Source of the DNA: Rhizobium sp. PP-CC-3A-592
Lineage (GTDB): Bacteria > Pseudomonadota > Alphaproteobacteria > Rhizobiales > Rhizobiaceae
NCBI RefSeq assembly: GCF_003217095.1
Contig: NZ_QJSR01000004.1
Location: 62,001 to 126,000 of the forward strand
Direction of reading: 5' to 3'
DNA length: 64,000 bases
Part shown: one piece after another, positions 25,316-34,554 of the stretch
How the letters are laid out: each line of letters opens with the position of its first letter
Numbering within the stretch: position 1 is the first letter of the stretch
Notes under the pieces: model-generated
What the model saw: the letters and a program-made list of their open reading frames with translations, nothing else
Told to the model about the DNA's origin: nothing
The model's database searches: none
Made by a program: the position numbers and the translations under genes

Positions 25316-27046
25316 TTAGAAAAGTTTGAATGTCGTCTTTTCTGCAACTCTATCCGTGCGCACACCGGGATCATCCGGCGGCCGGCCGAAGAACGGCTCG
25401 ACCGGCGCGTCCGCAGGCTTCTCCGCAGAGGCGGCACCGGACGCTGGCTGAGGCGGCACCTTGACCGCCAGCGCACCCTCTTCCTTCTTGACAAGCTCCT
25501 TGCGCGTCGCCTCTTCAGGTTCCGTGACGACGACGGAACGCGCCGGCTCGATGGGCTCGTGAACGATGACCGATTCGGTCGGAACGGGAACGGCAATCGA
25601 AGCCGTCCGCTCCACCGTCTCGACCGACGCTGCCGTTGCCGTCACCACGGCTTCCGGCTCGATCCGGTCCGGAGCGACAACAGGTGTCGCGACAGGCGGC
25701 AGGCTGCGAATGGCCGCTTCGCCACGGCTGACGCCACCGTCCTCAAGCGGTCCATCGATGGTGTTGACCGGCATCTTCCACTCGAACGCATCCAGACGTC
25801 CGCTGACCGGCGAAACGGGCAGCCATTCCTGCGACACGACACCGTCGGCGATCCAGGCGGCATCCCGTGGGCTCTTCAGCGCCTGGTTCATCCAGTGGCG
25901 GATGCGTCCGTCGTCGCCGGTATCGGCTTCCTCGATATCGGCGAGCAGCAGGAAGACGCTTTCCGTCGGCGCGATACGGGCGGCCGCTTCCGCCATGGAA
26001 CGGGCCAGCGCCAGTTCGCGGGCCTCCAGCGCACTTTCCGCAACCGCCATTAGCGAGATGGCATTGTTCGGCTTCCACGCCTCCAACTTGCGGGCACGCT
26101 TCAGCCGATCGACCGCCGAATCGCCGCTCCGCGCCCGGACATAGGCCTTGGCGACCTCCGGATGCGGCGCCTGCTTCCACAGCTTTTCAAGAACGGAGGC
26201 AGCTTTCCGCAGATTGTCTTCGCGGAACAGCGCCTTGGCAGCGATCAGGCCGGCCGGCACCAAAGTGGGATCGAGCTTGAGCGCCGCCAGCGCATCGTCG
26301 CGCGCGGCCTTTGGGTCTGCATCGAGCTTTTCGCGCGCACGGGCGGTCAGAAGAACTGCCTTCTTACGATCGGCTTCCTTGCGGTCGATGACATGGCTGG
26401 TGCGGCTCTGATCGAGCAGATGCACGGCCTCGTCCCAGCGGCCCGCCTGGCTGCGCTCGTCGAGCGTCGCTAAGGTCGCCCAGGCAAGATGCGGCGCCTT
26501 GTCGGCGGCGCGCTCGGCATATTGCCGGGCCGCTTCGTTGGCACCCAGACGTTTGGCCTCAAGATAGAGCCCACGCAGGCCAAGCTCGCGCGTTTCCGGG
26601 TCCTCGGCCATGCGCTCGAACTTCCGCCGGGCATCGTCGTGCTTGCCCTCGATCAGCGCCGTCTGCGCTTCGAGAAGATGGATCAGCGGCTCCTGATCGG
26701 CCGACAACAGCCCGCGCGTGCGCGCCGTCATCTTGCGCGCGAGGATCGCATCGCCGGCACCGGCAGCAATCAGCCCGGCCGAGAGCGCCTGATAGCCACG
26801 GTCGCGCTTGCGAACACGGAAATACCGGGCGATCGAGTACGGCGAGAACCAGATGACGCGGACGAGCCAGACCACGAGCAGAATGGCCGCGATCAGGGCG
26901 ACCAGAAGCGTCGCGCCGACCATCAGGCTGGTCTCGATGCGCTGACCCATCCAGATCAGCGAAAGTTCGCCAGGCCGATCGGCAAGCCACGAGAAGCCTG
27001 CGCCGAGCGCAAGGACGATCAGGACGAAGATGAGAATACGGATCAA
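25316..27046 (-). CDS. hemY: HemY-like inner-membrane TPR protein
   Basis: This 576-residue protein has two N-terminal membrane helices (about 1-20 and 40-66), the HemY_N region with LIWMGQRIETSL and SPYSIARYFRVRKRDRGYQALS, then tetratricopeptide-like helices (about 90-400). The C-terminal tail of about 170 residues is rich in Pro, Val and Glu and ends near TTFKLF. HemY of this type is not protoporphyrinogen oxidase; it is a membrane scaffold linked to late haem synthesis. It is the last gene of hemC-hemD-Mic60-hemY and begins 11 bp after the preceding gene. Confidence 0.88.
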   Translation of the reverse strand: MIRILIFVLIVLALGAGFSWLADRPGELSLIWMGQRIETSLMVGATLLVALIAAILLVVWLVRVIWFSPYSIARYFRVRKRDRGYQALSAGLIAAGAGDAILARKMTARTRGLLSADQEPLIHLLEAQTALIEGKHDDARRKFERMAEDPETRELGLRGLYLEAKRLGANEAARQYAERAADKAPHLAWATLATLDERSQAGRWDEAVHLLDQSRTSHVIDRKEADRKKAVLLTARAREKLDADPKAARDDALAALKLDPTLVPAGLIAAKALFREDNLRKAASVLEKLWKQAPHPEVAKAYVRARSGDSAVDRLKRARKLEAWKPNNAISLMAVAESALEARELALARSMAEAAARIAPTESVFLLLADIEEADTGDDGRIRHWMNQALKSPRDAAWIADGVVSQEWLPVSPVSGRLDAFEWKMPVNTIDGPLEDGGVSRGEAAIRSLPPVATPVVAPDRIEPEAVVTATAASVETVERTASIAVPVPTESVIVHEPIEPARSVVVTEPEEATRKELVKKEEGALAVKVPPQPASGAASAEKPADAPVEPFFGRPPDDPGVRTDRVAEKTTFKLF

Positions 27047-27057
27047 ATCGGCTCTCC

Positions 27058-28392
27058 TCAGCCCTGTTTGGCGGGTGTGGAGCCGGGTGCGGCTCCGGCC
27101 ACGGCGGCGTCGATCAGGCCTTCGACCTTGATGCGTTCATCGAGCTTCGTGCGGAATTCGGCTCCGGCATCCTTGGCAGGCTGCGGCAGGCCGTCCCATT
27201 CGAGGCTCGCGCCCTTCAGGTCGCCATTGGTCAGCCGGTCTTCGATGCGGGCGACGACGGCTTCCGGCCCCGTACCCTCGACGCTGCCGACGGGGCGAAC
27301 GCGCACGGCGGACGCGGCGCTATCCACGAGGCGCGAGAAGATGCCCTGATTCGGATCGGCTCCACGAATGGCCGCAAGCATCGCATCGGCCGTATCGGGG
27401 AAGGTGCGCGTCAGGTCCGAGCGCGACGAGACGCCGCGCGGCGCGACGTCGGCCAGACGGGCAACGGCGGGATCATCCGGCGAAATGCTCTTCAGAGCGT
27501 CGAGCTCGGCCAGAAACGGCCCGCCGCGGTCAATCGACGTCTTCAGTGCCGTCACGGCGATCGCACGGGCAAGCTGAACGTCGCTTGCCGGCTCCTCGAG
27601 TTTCTTTTCCGCTTCCTCGATGCGTGTCGACAGCTCCGACGTCGCTGTCTCAGCCGCTTGGCTCTGGTCGGCAAGGCCGGATTTCACGGTTGCAAGCTCT
27701 TGCGTCAGGCTCTCGACCTGCGCCTTCAAAGTGTCGGCCCCGGATGCATCACCGGTCGCACCGACGCTCTGCTCGACTGCGGCGAGCCGCTGCTCCAGCC
27801 CCTCGCCACCGGACGAGCCTACCGCCGAAACCTGTGCCTTCAATGCATCGACTTCGGCTCCAAGATCGCGTCCCGAATCTGCAGTCCCGGACGATGAAGG
27901 GCCGATCGAGGGCACGATCCCGGCATATTGCAGCACGCCGGCACCGGCGAGGGCAATCAGGCCACCGAGAATGCCGGCCGCCAGTGCGCCGGAGCGCGAG
28001 GGGCTTGCAGCCTGAGAAGAACGGGTCGGCTGCGTCGGCGGAACGGAGGCCGCATCAGGGCGCGCTGAGGATGCAGGCTCTTCGGCAAAAACCGCAGCAG
28101 CCGCTTCGGCACGCGCCTCATCTTCGGCTTCGGTCTCCCGGCTCTTTTCGTGAAACGTTTCGGTCGGGGCCTCGCCATCGGAATGAATGCTCTCGGCAGA
28201 ATCACGCGCGGCGGCGGCGATCTCTGCGTCTCTCACGACCGCGTCATCGGGCGAGACCGGCTCCGCCGTATCTTGGCGAGCGTCCATGTCCTCCGGTCGC
28301 GCCGCATCCGACGCATCCGGCGTGGCATGCAGATCGATCGTCAGCGGCTCCTGATCGGGCTTGGTGCGGCGCGGCGGGTTCTCCGGATCCAT
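27058..28392 (-). CDS. Mic60/mitofilin-like membrane protein (COG4223)
   Basis: This 444-residue protein has an acidic, disordered N-terminus (1-130), one transmembrane helix (near 135-160, GALAAGILGGLIALAGAGVLQYA), a coiled coil (about 170-270) and a C-terminal mitofilin-like helical region (SAVRVRPVGSVEGTGPEAVVARIEDRL). Alphaproteobacterial Mic60 homologues shape intracytoplasmic or inner membranes and contact the outer membrane, and are classically encoded between hemD and hemY, exactly as here. The assignment rests on architecture plus synteny. Confidence 0.83.
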   Translation of the reverse strand: MDPENPPRRTKPDQEPLTIDLHATPDASDAARPEDMDARQDTAEPVSPDDAVVRDAEIAAAARDSAESIHSDGEAPTETFHEKSRETEAEDEARAEAAAAVFAEEPASSARPDAASVPPTQPTRSSQAASPSRSGALAAGILGGLIALAGAGVLQYAGIVPSIGPSSSGTADSGRDLGAEVDALKAQVSAVGSSGGEGLEQRLAAVEQSVGATGDASGADTLKAQVESLTQELATVKSGLADQSQAAETATSELSTRIEEAEKKLEEPASDVQLARAIAVTALKTSIDRGGPFLAELDALKSISPDDPAVARLADVAPRGVSSRSDLTRTFPDTADAMLAAIRGADPNQGIFSRLVDSAASAVRVRPVGSVEGTGPEAVVARIEDRLTNGDLKGASLEWDGLPQPAKDAGAEFRTKLDERIKVEGLIDAAVAGAAPGSTPAKQG

Positions 28393-28479
28393 GCTCTCTT
28401 CTCTATGCGTGAGGTCAACAGCATAAACCTAGACACCGACCCCGGCGAGGGAAAGGCCCCACCGGTCGATTTGCGCGAT

Positions 28480-29181
28480 TCAGGCGTCGATGAGAGCGAG
28501 CAATGCGTCCTCGTCCGGCCGCACCGCGATCTCCACATGGCGACATCCGGGCGGTACGGCGTCGGCAATCCGGGGGCCGAGACAGAGGATTCGCACGCTG
28601 TCGGCCAGCATCACCGGGGCGATCTCGGAAAAGAACTGCCGGGCCGCTTCCCGTGAGTAGAACAGCACCGCTTCCGGGTGAAAAGCCTTTACGCGCGCGG
28701 AAAATTCACCCGGCGGCCGCACGACCGGCCGCATGCGATAGACCAGACGAACCTGCAGCGGCACACCGGCAACCGTCATGCGCGTTTCCAGCTCCGGCAG
28801 CCGCGGCGTGCCCGCGAGATAGAGAAGAATGCCCGTTTGCGTGCCGCGATCACGCAGGATCAATTCCGCGAGGCCCCCCGCATCGCCGGGACCGACCCGC
28901 ACGTGGGAAAAGCCCAGATCGAGCGCCGCCTCCGCCGTTGCGGTCCCCACGCAGTAGACCGGAATGGGCGTGAACGACGACAGCGCATCGGGGGACTGCC
29001 GCAACGCCCGAAACGCCTCGGCGCTGGTGGCGACCACGCCCGATGCGGCAAGCGCCGTCGCCCGGATCGGCAGATGCTCCGCCTCGCTTAGCGGCAGAAG
29101 CAGCGTTTCATGGCCGGCAAGCGCCAGCCGTCGGAGCGTGTTGTCCGCTGTGGTTTCCGGGCGCGTGACGAGGACGCGCAC
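28480..29181 (-). CDS. hemD: Uroporphyrinogen-III synthase
   Basis: This 233-residue protein starts at GTG 29181 (MRVLVTRPETTADNT), the standard HemD N-terminus. It is divergent in sequence, as this family is, but keeps VVATSAEAFRAL, YCVGTATAEAALDLGF, LLYLAGTPRLPEL and VLFYSREAARQFF in the right order. It cyclises hydroxymethylbilane with D-ring inversion, the step after HemC. The start lies 4 bp after the hemC stop; the longer frame upstream encodes an arginine-rich stretch that overlaps hemC and is unlikely to be translated. Confidence 0.9.
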   Translation of the reverse strand: MRVLVTRPETTADNTLRRLALAGHETLLLPLSEAEHLPIRATALAASGVVATSAEAFRALRQSPDALSSFTPIPVYCVGTATAEAALDLGFSHVRVGPGDAGGLAELILRDRGTQTGILLYLAGTPRLPELETRMTVAGVPLQVRLVYRMRPVVRPPGEFSARVKAFHPEAVLFYSREAARQFFSEIAPVMLADSVRILCLGPRIADAVPPGCRHVEIAVRPDEDALLALIDA

Positions 29182-29185
29182 GCGT

Positions 29186-30115
29186 TCAGACCCAGCTTGA
29201 GAAGAAGCCGGGCGCTGCGTCGGCCCGAATGTCTTCGCCCGCCTGCGCGCCGATCTTCGCCGCGTCGGCCGACCGCCCCTCGGCAAAGACACGATGATGC
29301 TGCGTCCCGTCCGGCGTCAGGATCATGCCGGAGAACGAAATCTGCTCCCCGTCGGAAATCGCATAGCCGGCTATGGGCGTGCGACAGGAACCGTCGAGCG
29401 TATTGAGAAAAGCCCGCTCGCAGGTCACGGCCTCGTGCGTTCGTGGATCGTCAATGGCTGACAGGAGATCGTTGATGGCAGTGTCGCCGATCCGGCTTTC
29501 GACAGTGATGGCACCTTGGGCCGGTGCCGGCGGAAAATAGGTGGGATCGAGGATCTCGGTGGCGACGCCTTCCAGATTCAGCCGCTTCAGCCCGGCAAGC
29601 GCAAGCAGCGTGCCATCCACCTGGCCCTCGGCCAGCTTGCGCAGCCGGGTCTCCACCAGACCGCGATAGACGATGACGTTGATATCCGGCCGCAGCCTGC
29701 GGATCAGCGCCTGCCGCCGCAGCGAGGCCGAGCCGACCGTCGCCCCTTCCGGCAGGGCGAGAAGAGTCGGCGCGGTGCCGCCGATGAAGGCGTCGCGGGC
29801 ATCCTCGCGCGGCAGGAAGGCGGAGAGGAACAGACCGTCCGGCAGGCGCGTCGCCATGTCCTTTGCCGAATGAACGGCGAAATCGAGGGTGCCCGCCAGA
29901 AGCTGGTCTTCCAGTTCCTGCGTGAAGAGGCCCTTGCCGCCGATTTCGGACAGCGCGCGATCGGTGATCCGGTCACCCGCCGTCGACAGCGGCACGATCT
30001 CGAACATCTCCTCCGGCAGGCCATGCGCGAGCATCAGCCGGTCGCGCGTCTCATGGGCCTGAGCCAGCGCCAGGCGGCTGCCGCGCGTGCCGATCCGGAA
30101 AGGTTTCGTTTGCAT
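29186..30115 (-). CDS. hemC: Porphobilinogen deaminase (hydroxymethylbilane synthase)
   Basis: This 309-residue enzyme joins four porphobilinogens. Family motifs are [14 protein letters not shown] (N-terminus), [27 protein letters not shown]-like ([12 protein letters not shown]), [29 protein letters not shown] and the dipyrromethane cofactor cysteine in [13 protein letters not shown]. It is the first gene of the minus-strand hem cluster and is divergent from tsaD, the arrangement common to Rhizobiales. Confidence 0.96.
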   Translation of the reverse strand: MQTKPFRIGTRGSRLALAQAHETRDRLMLAHGLPEEMFEIVPLSTAGDRITDRALSEIGGKGLFTQELEDQLLAGTLDFAVHSAKDMATRLPDGLFLSAFLPREDARDAFIGGTAPTLLALPEGATVGSASLRRQALIRRLRPDINVIVYRGLVETRLRKLAEGQVDGTLLALAGLKRLNLEGVATEILDPTYFPPAPAQGAITVESRIGDTAINDLLSAIDDPRTHEAVTCERAFLNTLDGSCRTPIAGYAISDGEQISFSGMILTPDGTQHHRVFAEGRSADAAKIGAQAGEDIRADAAPGFFSSWV

Positions 30116-30191
30116 CCGCTACGATCCGTTGTTACCGGAGGTCCGTGTATCCCCCTTTATTCCCGACCGCAATCTTCGAGTCACCCGCCCC

Positions 30192-31286
30192 ATGAACCGG
30201 CCCCTGCGTATTCTCGGCATCGAGACGAGCTGCGACGAAACCGCCGCTTCCGTCGTGCTGCGCGACACGGACGGACGCGGCGAGATCCTTTCAGACGTGG
30301 TGCTGAGCCAACTCGAAGAGCACAGCGCTTACGGCGGCGTGGTGCCGGAAATCGCGGCCCGCGCCCATGTGGAAGCCCTGGATACGCTGATTGCCGAAGC
30401 GCTCGCCCGCGCGCAAATGTCGCTGTCCGAGGTCGATGCGATCGCCGCCACCAGCGGTCCGGGCCTCATCGGCGGACTGATCGTCGGCCTCATGACCGGC
30501 AAGGCGATGGCGCGCGCTGCCAACAAGCCGCTCTATGCCATCAACCATCTCGAAGGCCATGCGCTGACCGCGCGCCTGACGCACGGGCTCACCTTCCCCT
30601 ATCTGATGCTGCTGGTGTCCGGCGGCCATACCCAACTGGTACTGGTGCGCGGCACCGGCGATTACGAGCGCTGGGGCACGACCATCGACGATGCGCTGGG
30701 CGAGGCCTTCGACAAGACGGCAAAGCTTCTGGGCCTGCCCTATCCCGGCGGCCCGGCCGTGGAACGCGCGGCCAGAAGCGGCAATCCGGAACGTTTCACC
30801 TTTCCCCGTCCGCTCGTCGGCGAAGCCCGGCTGGACTTCTCCTTTTCGGGCCTGAAGACCGCGGTGCGGCAGGTGGCGCAAGCAATCGCTCCGGTGGGAG
30901 AGCAGGATATCGCCGACATCTGCGCCTCCTTCCAGCATGCGGTGTCGCGCACGCTGAAGGACCGGATCGGCCGCGGCCTTCAGCGCTTCCGCGAAACCTA
31001 CCCGGATGTCGGCAGGCCCTCGCTCGTCGTTGCCGGCGGCGTGGCCGCCAACCAGGCCCTGCGCGCGACGCTGGACAGCCTCTGCGACAAGAACGGCTTC
31101 GATTTCGTCGCGCCGCCGCTACACCTCTGCACCGACAACGCCGCCATGATCGCCTGGGCAGGCGCCGAGCGCATGGCCGCAGGCCTGCCCGCCGACGATC
31201 TCTCCGTTTCGCCCCGCGCGCGCTGGCCGCTCGACGGGAACGCCGAAACCCTGCTCGGCTTCGGCAAGCGGGGCGCCAAGGCATGA
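30192..31286 (+). CDS. tsaD: tRNA N6-adenosine threonylcarbamoyltransferase
   Basis: This 364-residue protein transfers threonylcarbamoyl from TC-AMP to A37 of ANN-decoding tRNAs. [14 protein letters not shown] starts the protein. The metal-binding HLEGH and GGHTQL-type motifs ([24 protein letters not shown]), [19 protein letters not shown] and [13 protein letters not shown] are present. I chose ATG at 30192; the upstream in-frame region overlaps the hemC promoter. The gene ends in an ATGA overlap with gpsA. Confidence 0.96.
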   Translation: MNRPLRILGIETSCDETAASVVLRDTDGRGEILSDVVLSQLEEHSAYGGVVPEIAARAHVEALDTLIAEALARAQMSLSEVDAIAATSGPGLIGGLIVGLMTGKAMARAANKPLYAINHLEGHALTARLTHGLTFPYLMLLVSGGHTQLVLVRGTGDYERWGTTIDDALGEAFDKTAKLLGLPYPGGPAVERAARSGNPERFTFPRPLVGEARLDFSFSGLKTAVRQVAQAIAPVGEQDIADICASFQHAVSRTLKDRIGRGLQRFRETYPDVGRPSLVVAGGVAANQALRATLDSLCDKNGFDFVAPPLHLCTDNAAMIAWAGAERMAAGLPADDLSVSPRARWPLDGNAETLLGFGKRGAKA

Positions 31287-32299
31287 GCGAGGCGAACACT
31301 CCCGCAACCGGCCCCGCAACCGAAAAGGTGGCCGTCGTCGGCGCCGGCGCCTTCGGAACGGCGCTCGCCACGGTCATCGCCCGCACCGGCCGCACAGAGG
31401 TGACCCTCATCGCCCGCCGAAAGGACGTCGCCGACGCGATCCTTTCCCGGCGCCGGCACGAGGACGCACTGCCCGGCATCGATCTGCCTGAACCCCTTCT
31501 CGCCACCGCCGATCCGGCCTCTGTTTCCACCGCGGGCATCGTCCTCTTCGCCATGCCGTCGCAGGCGCAACGCGAGGCTGCGCAAGCGCTTCGGCCGTAT
31601 CTTACGCCAGGCGCCGACATCGTCATCTGCGCCAAGGGGCTGGAGCGCGGCACCGGCCGGCTGCTGACGGAGGTCATCACAGAGGAGCTGCGCGACCTCG
31701 AGGTTTCCGTCCTCTCCGGCCCCGGCTTTGCCGCCGATATCGCCACCGGCCTGCCGACCGCCATGGTCATCGCATCCGCCTCTGCGGAGCGAGCCGCACG
31801 GCTCGCAACCGCCCTGTCCGGCCCCACCTTCCGCCTCTACCCCTCGGCCGACCGCACGGGGGTACAGCTCGGCGGCGCGCTGAAGAACGTGCTGGCCATC
31901 GCCTGCGGCATTGTCGAGGGCGCAGGCCTTGGCGAATCCGCCCGGGCCGCCATGATCGCCCGCGGCCTTGCCGAACTCTCGCGCTACGTTGCGGCCTGCG
32001 GCGGCCAGGGCGACACGGTTCGTGGCCTCTCCGGTCTCGGCGATCTCGTTCTCACCGCCACCAGCCATCAGTCGCGCAACCTGCGCTACGGCATTACGCT
32101 CGGTCGCGAGCGACGCGCCGCCCAGCCGACCGTCGATCTCGTCGAAGGCGCACTTGCAGCCTCCGTTGCGGCCACGGAGGCCCGCCGCCTCGGCCTCGAC
32201 ATGCCGCTGACCTTCGCCGTCGCCGCCATGATCGACGGGACCATCGACGTGGAAACGGCGCTCGAACAGCTCATGTCCCGCCCCATCACTCAAGAATAG
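31283..32299 (+). CDS. gpsA: NAD(P)-dependent glycerol-3-phosphate dehydrogenase
   Basis: This 338-residue protein makes sn-glycerol-3-phosphate for phospholipids. The Rossmann loop [12 protein letters not shown] lies at 19-30. [32 protein letters not shown] and the catalytic-lysine region [21 protein letters not shown] follow, then [14 protein letters not shown]. It is coupled to tsaD by a 4-bp overlap, a pairing usual in Rhizobiales. Confidence 0.96.
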   Translation: MSEANTPATGPATEKVAVVGAGAFGTALATVIARTGRTEVTLIARRKDVADAILSRRRHEDALPGIDLPEPLLATADPASVSTAGIVLFAMPSQAQREAAQALRPYLTPGADIVICAKGLERGTGRLLTEVITEELRDLEVSVLSGPGFAADIATGLPTAMVIASASAERAARLATALSGPTFRLYPSADRTGVQLGGALKNVLAIACGIVEGAGLGESARAAMIARGLAELSRYVAACGGQGDTVRGLSGLGDLVLTATSHQSRNLRYGITLGRERRAAQPTVDLVEGALAASVAATEARRLGLDMPLTFAVAAMIDGTIDVETALEQLMSRPITQE

Positions 32300-32317
32300 C
32301 TTCGGAAAGGCACGACC

Positions 32318-32608
32318 ATGCTCTTTGCAGCCCTTTGCACCGATAACGAAGGCGCACTCCAGATCCGCCTCGACACCCGTCCGACCCATGTCGCGTATCT
32401 CGACGACCTGAATGCCCGTGGTATCCTGAAAGTCGCCGGTCCGTTCCTGGGCGACGACGGCAAGCCGAACGGCAGCCTCGTCATCATCGAGGCCGAGACG
32501 AAGGAAGCGGCGACCGCGATCTTCGCCGAAGACCCCTACGCCAAGGCCGGCCTTTTCGCCTCCGTCGAGGTCAAGGCCTGGAACTGGGTCTTCAACAAGC
32601 CGGAGTGA
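32318..32608 (+). CDS. YciI-family protein
   Basis: This 96-residue protein has the ferredoxin-like YciI/dimeric alpha-beta barrel fold. RPTHVAYLDDLNARGILKVAGPF carries the conserved His that is the putative active residue, and EDPYAKAGLFASVEVKAWNWVF closes the domain. The biochemical role of most YciI proteins is unknown. It lies 18 bp after gpsA and 6 bp before the EVE gene, in a tsaD-gpsA-yciI-EVE string found in many rhizobia. Confidence 0.9.
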   Translation: MLFAALCTDNEGALQIRLDTRPTHVAYLDDLNARGILKVAGPFLGDDGKPNGSLVIIEAETKEAATAIFAEDPYAKAGLFASVEVKAWNWVFNKPE

Positions 32609-32614
32609 CGTGCA

Positions 32615-33058
32615 ATGGCCTACTGGCTCTGGAAGTCCGAACCGTTCAAATGGTCCTGGGCCATGCAGAAGGATGCAGGCGAAGCCGGCACCGAATGGAC
32701 CGGCGTGCGCAACTATCTCGCCCGCAACAACATGCGGGCCATGAAGATCGGCGACAAGGGGTTCTTCTACCACTCGAACGAAGGCCTTGAGATCGTCGGC
32801 ATTGCCGAGGTCTGCGCCCTGTCCCACCCTGATTCAACGGCCGAGGGCGACGCCCGCTGGGACTGCGTCGACATCCGCGCCGTCTGCGACATGCCGAAGC
32901 CCGTCACGCTGAAGGACGTGAAGGCCAGCGAGCGGCTGAAGGACATGCAGCTCGTCACCTCCATGCGCCTGTCGGTTCAGGCCGTGACGGAGGAAGAATG
33001 GCGCGAGGTCTGCCGCATGGGCGGCCTCGACAATCCGCCGGAATCGCCCACCGCGTGA
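32615..33058 (+). CDS. EVE-domain (PUA-like) protein
   Basis: This 147-residue protein is a complete EVE domain: start AYWLWKSEPFKWSWAMQ, TEWTGVRNYLARNNMRAMKIGD, GFFYHSNEGLEIVGIAEV and the C-terminal RLSVQAVTEEEW. EVE domains form a PUA-like fold with an aromatic pocket that binds modified bases in DNA or RNA, and bacterial members are sometimes tied to restriction or tRNA-modification contexts. Here the context is housekeeping (tsaD operon). Confidence 0.93.
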   Translation: MAYWLWKSEPFKWSWAMQKDAGEAGTEWTGVRNYLARNNMRAMKIGDKGFFYHSNEGLEIVGIAEVCALSHPDSTAEGDARWDCVDIRAVCDMPKPVTLKDVKASERLKDMQLVTSMRLSVQAVTEEEWREVCRMGGLDNPPESPTA

Positions 33059-33076
33059 AGACCCCCGCGTGAAGAC
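33051..33076 (+). repeat. 12-bp direct repeat at the EVE stop / methyltransferase start
   Basis: CCGCGTGAAGAC occurs at 33051-33062 and again at 33065-33076. The first copy holds the TGA stop of the EVE gene; the second holds the GTG start of the methyltransferase. Confidence 0.85.
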
Positions 33077-33713
33077 GGACCCCGAACGCTTCATCCGCGG
33101 GAACACGAGCGTTCTTGCTCCACCGCATGTTCCCGAGGTGCGGCTGTTTCTGGCGAGCGAGGCGCACGCCCTCTGGCTGAAGACGGAAGACGAACTCGAC
33201 GCCATCGGCCTGCCGCCGCCCTTCTGGGCCTTTGCCTGGGCCGGCGGACAGGGCCTTGCCCGCTATGTGCTCGATCACCCGGAGATCGTCACTGGCCGGA
33301 CAATCGTCGATTTCGCCTCCGGCTCCGGGCTGGTGGCAATCGCCGCCATGAAGGCCGGCGCGGCATCGGTCTTGGCATTGGATACCGATCCTTGGACGGG
33401 AACCGCGATCGCGCTCAATGCGCAGCTGAACGATGTTGTCGTCACGCACGAGAACACGGATCGGATCGGCCAGCCCATCGCATGCGACGTCTTCCTTGCC
33501 GGTGACGTCTTTTACGACAAAGCCTTTGCCAACAGGTTGTTACCTTGGTTCGAAGATCTGGTTGCAAGCCGCATCGACGTCATCGTCGGTGATCCCGGCC
33601 GCGCCTATTGCCCCCGCGACCGCATGGAGCCGCTTGCGACCTATGAAGTTCCGGTAACGCGGGCGCTCGAAGACAGCGAGGTCAAGAAGACCACCGTCTG
33701 GCGGTTCCGCTAG
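33069..33713 (+). CDS. Class I SAM-dependent methyltransferase (ETFB-lysine/PrmA-like)
   Basis: This 214-residue protein has the SAM-binding loop VDFASGSGLVAIAAMKAGA (motif I), an acidic residue in LALDTDP and the post-I segment VFLAGDVFYD. PPFWAFAWAGGQGLARYVLD before it is typical of the protein-lysine methyltransferase group related to electron transfer flavoprotein beta lysine methyltransferase and PrmA. The substrate is unproven. GTG at 33069 is the only good start and follows the EVE stop by 10 bp. Confidence 0.84.
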   Translation: MKTDPERFIRGNTSVLAPPHVPEVRLFLASEAHALWLKTEDELDAIGLPPPFWAFAWAGGQGLARYVLDHPEIVTGRTIVDFASGSGLVAIAAMKAGAASVLALDTDPWTGTAIALNAQLNDVVVTHENTDRIGQPIACDVFLAGDVFYDKAFANRLLPWFEDLVASRIDVIVGDPGRAYCPRDRMEPLATYEVPVTRALEDSEVKKTTVWRFR

Positions 33714-33743
33714 ATCGCCACTATACGGCTCGGCATTGCCGCC

Positions 33744-34253
33744 TCAGCGCCCGCGAATGACGCAGACACCCGCCTCGAAGCTGCAGGCGCTGTCATTGCG
33801 GCGAGCCGCACCGCGATCAACCGTGATGACGCGGCTCCGCGTTTCAAGCGCGGGATACCGTTCGACAGCGCCGTAGCCGATGTCCTCGTCGTAATTGGTG
33901 ATACTGAAAGTGCTGCCGGCACCACTGCGATACCAGCCATTCGCATTGCCGGAATATCGCCCGGACCCGACGATGGCGGCGGCCGGGGCACGCCAGCCGC
34001 GGTGATATCCCGTCACATCTTGCCCCACACGATATCGGCGCTCGCCATCGAAGACGCCGCGCACGACGCGATAATCCGGCACCGCTTGCCGATCACCCTG
34101 AAGGCGTACGCCGGATCTCTGTTCGCGCTGGTCCTGTTGCGCGGAATCATACAGTCCGCGATATCCCTCATCTCTCGCTTCGGCATATCCGAACGCCGAC
34201 AAGACAAGAGTAAACGCGACAGCGACCGATCGCAGGGAAATGTCCTGATACAT
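33744..34253 (-). CDS. Secreted protein of unknown function
   Basis: This 169-residue protein has a probable signal peptide (residues 1-26, hydrophobic core VAVAFTLVLSAFGYA with cleavage near AEA) and a polar, Tyr-, Arg- and Gly-rich mature part (YRGLYDSAQQDQREQR, GYHRGWRAP, SGRYSGNANGWYRSGAG). Two cysteines near the end (SACSFEAGVC) could form a disulfide. I do not recognise the family. A GGAGG lies ahead of ATG 34253, and an exact TTAA-N7-TTAA sits 17 bp upstream of the start. Confidence 0.75.
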   Translation of the reverse strand: MYQDISLRSVAVAFTLVLSAFGYAEARDEGYRGLYDSAQQDQREQRSGVRLQGDRQAVPDYRVVRGVFDGERRYRVGQDVTGYHRGWRAPAAAIVGSGRYSGNANGWYRSGAGSTFSITNYDEDIGYGAVERYPALETRSRVITVDRGAARRNDSACSFEAGVCVIRGR

Positions 34254-34554
34254 GATGAACCTCCGACGGATCTTAACAAAACGTTAAGAGCAATCTGGAG
34301 CAGGTCGCCGTGAAAGTCAGGCGGTTGCATCGGATTTCGCCAGATATGCTTAATCGTTAAAATGCCGTTTAACGGTCGTCCCGATAAACCTCCGTCTCTA
34401 ATCGATTAATTTTCTTTCGCACCGCAAACAGGCTTGTGAAGACCCCTGCCGAAGATTAAAGCTCGCCACAACTGAATGCTGCGCAATCCCTGCGCAAACC
34501 GGATATAAAAAGTCTAGTTTTTGGACGATTGACCGGTCGTTCCGTGAGGTTCAG
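34254..34554 (+). promoter_or_regulatory. AT-rich divergent intergenic region, sdh promoter region
   Basis: These 301 bp between the minus-strand secreted protein and sdhC hold no gene. They contain the TTAA-N7-TTAA site above, a dyad CGTTAAA-N6-TTTAACG at 34355-34374, the 10-bp palindrome TAATCGATTA near 34400, and several further TTAA half sites. The sdh operon promoter should lie here, but I cannot place its -35/-10 boxes with confidence. Confidence 0.5.
34271..34285 (-). promoter_or_regulatory. Candidate CtrA site upstream of the secreted-protein gene
   Basis: An exact TTAACAAAACGTTAA lies 17 bp before the start codon of the minus-strand gene, at a position where binding would more likely repress than activate it. 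It also forms CTTAAC/GTTAAG arms. Confidence 0.45.

Noticed and set aside
25316-27046. HemY annotated as protoporphyrinogen oxidase
   Set aside because: The protein has two membrane helices and TPR-like repeats and no FAD-binding motif, so it belongs to the proteobacterial HemY scaffold family, not the oxidase with the same name.
29516-31282. Long forward frame joined upstream of gpsA and passing through hemC and tsaD
   Set aside because: It is out of frame with tsaD and antisense to hemC. GpsA starts naturally at the ATGA overlap at 31283.
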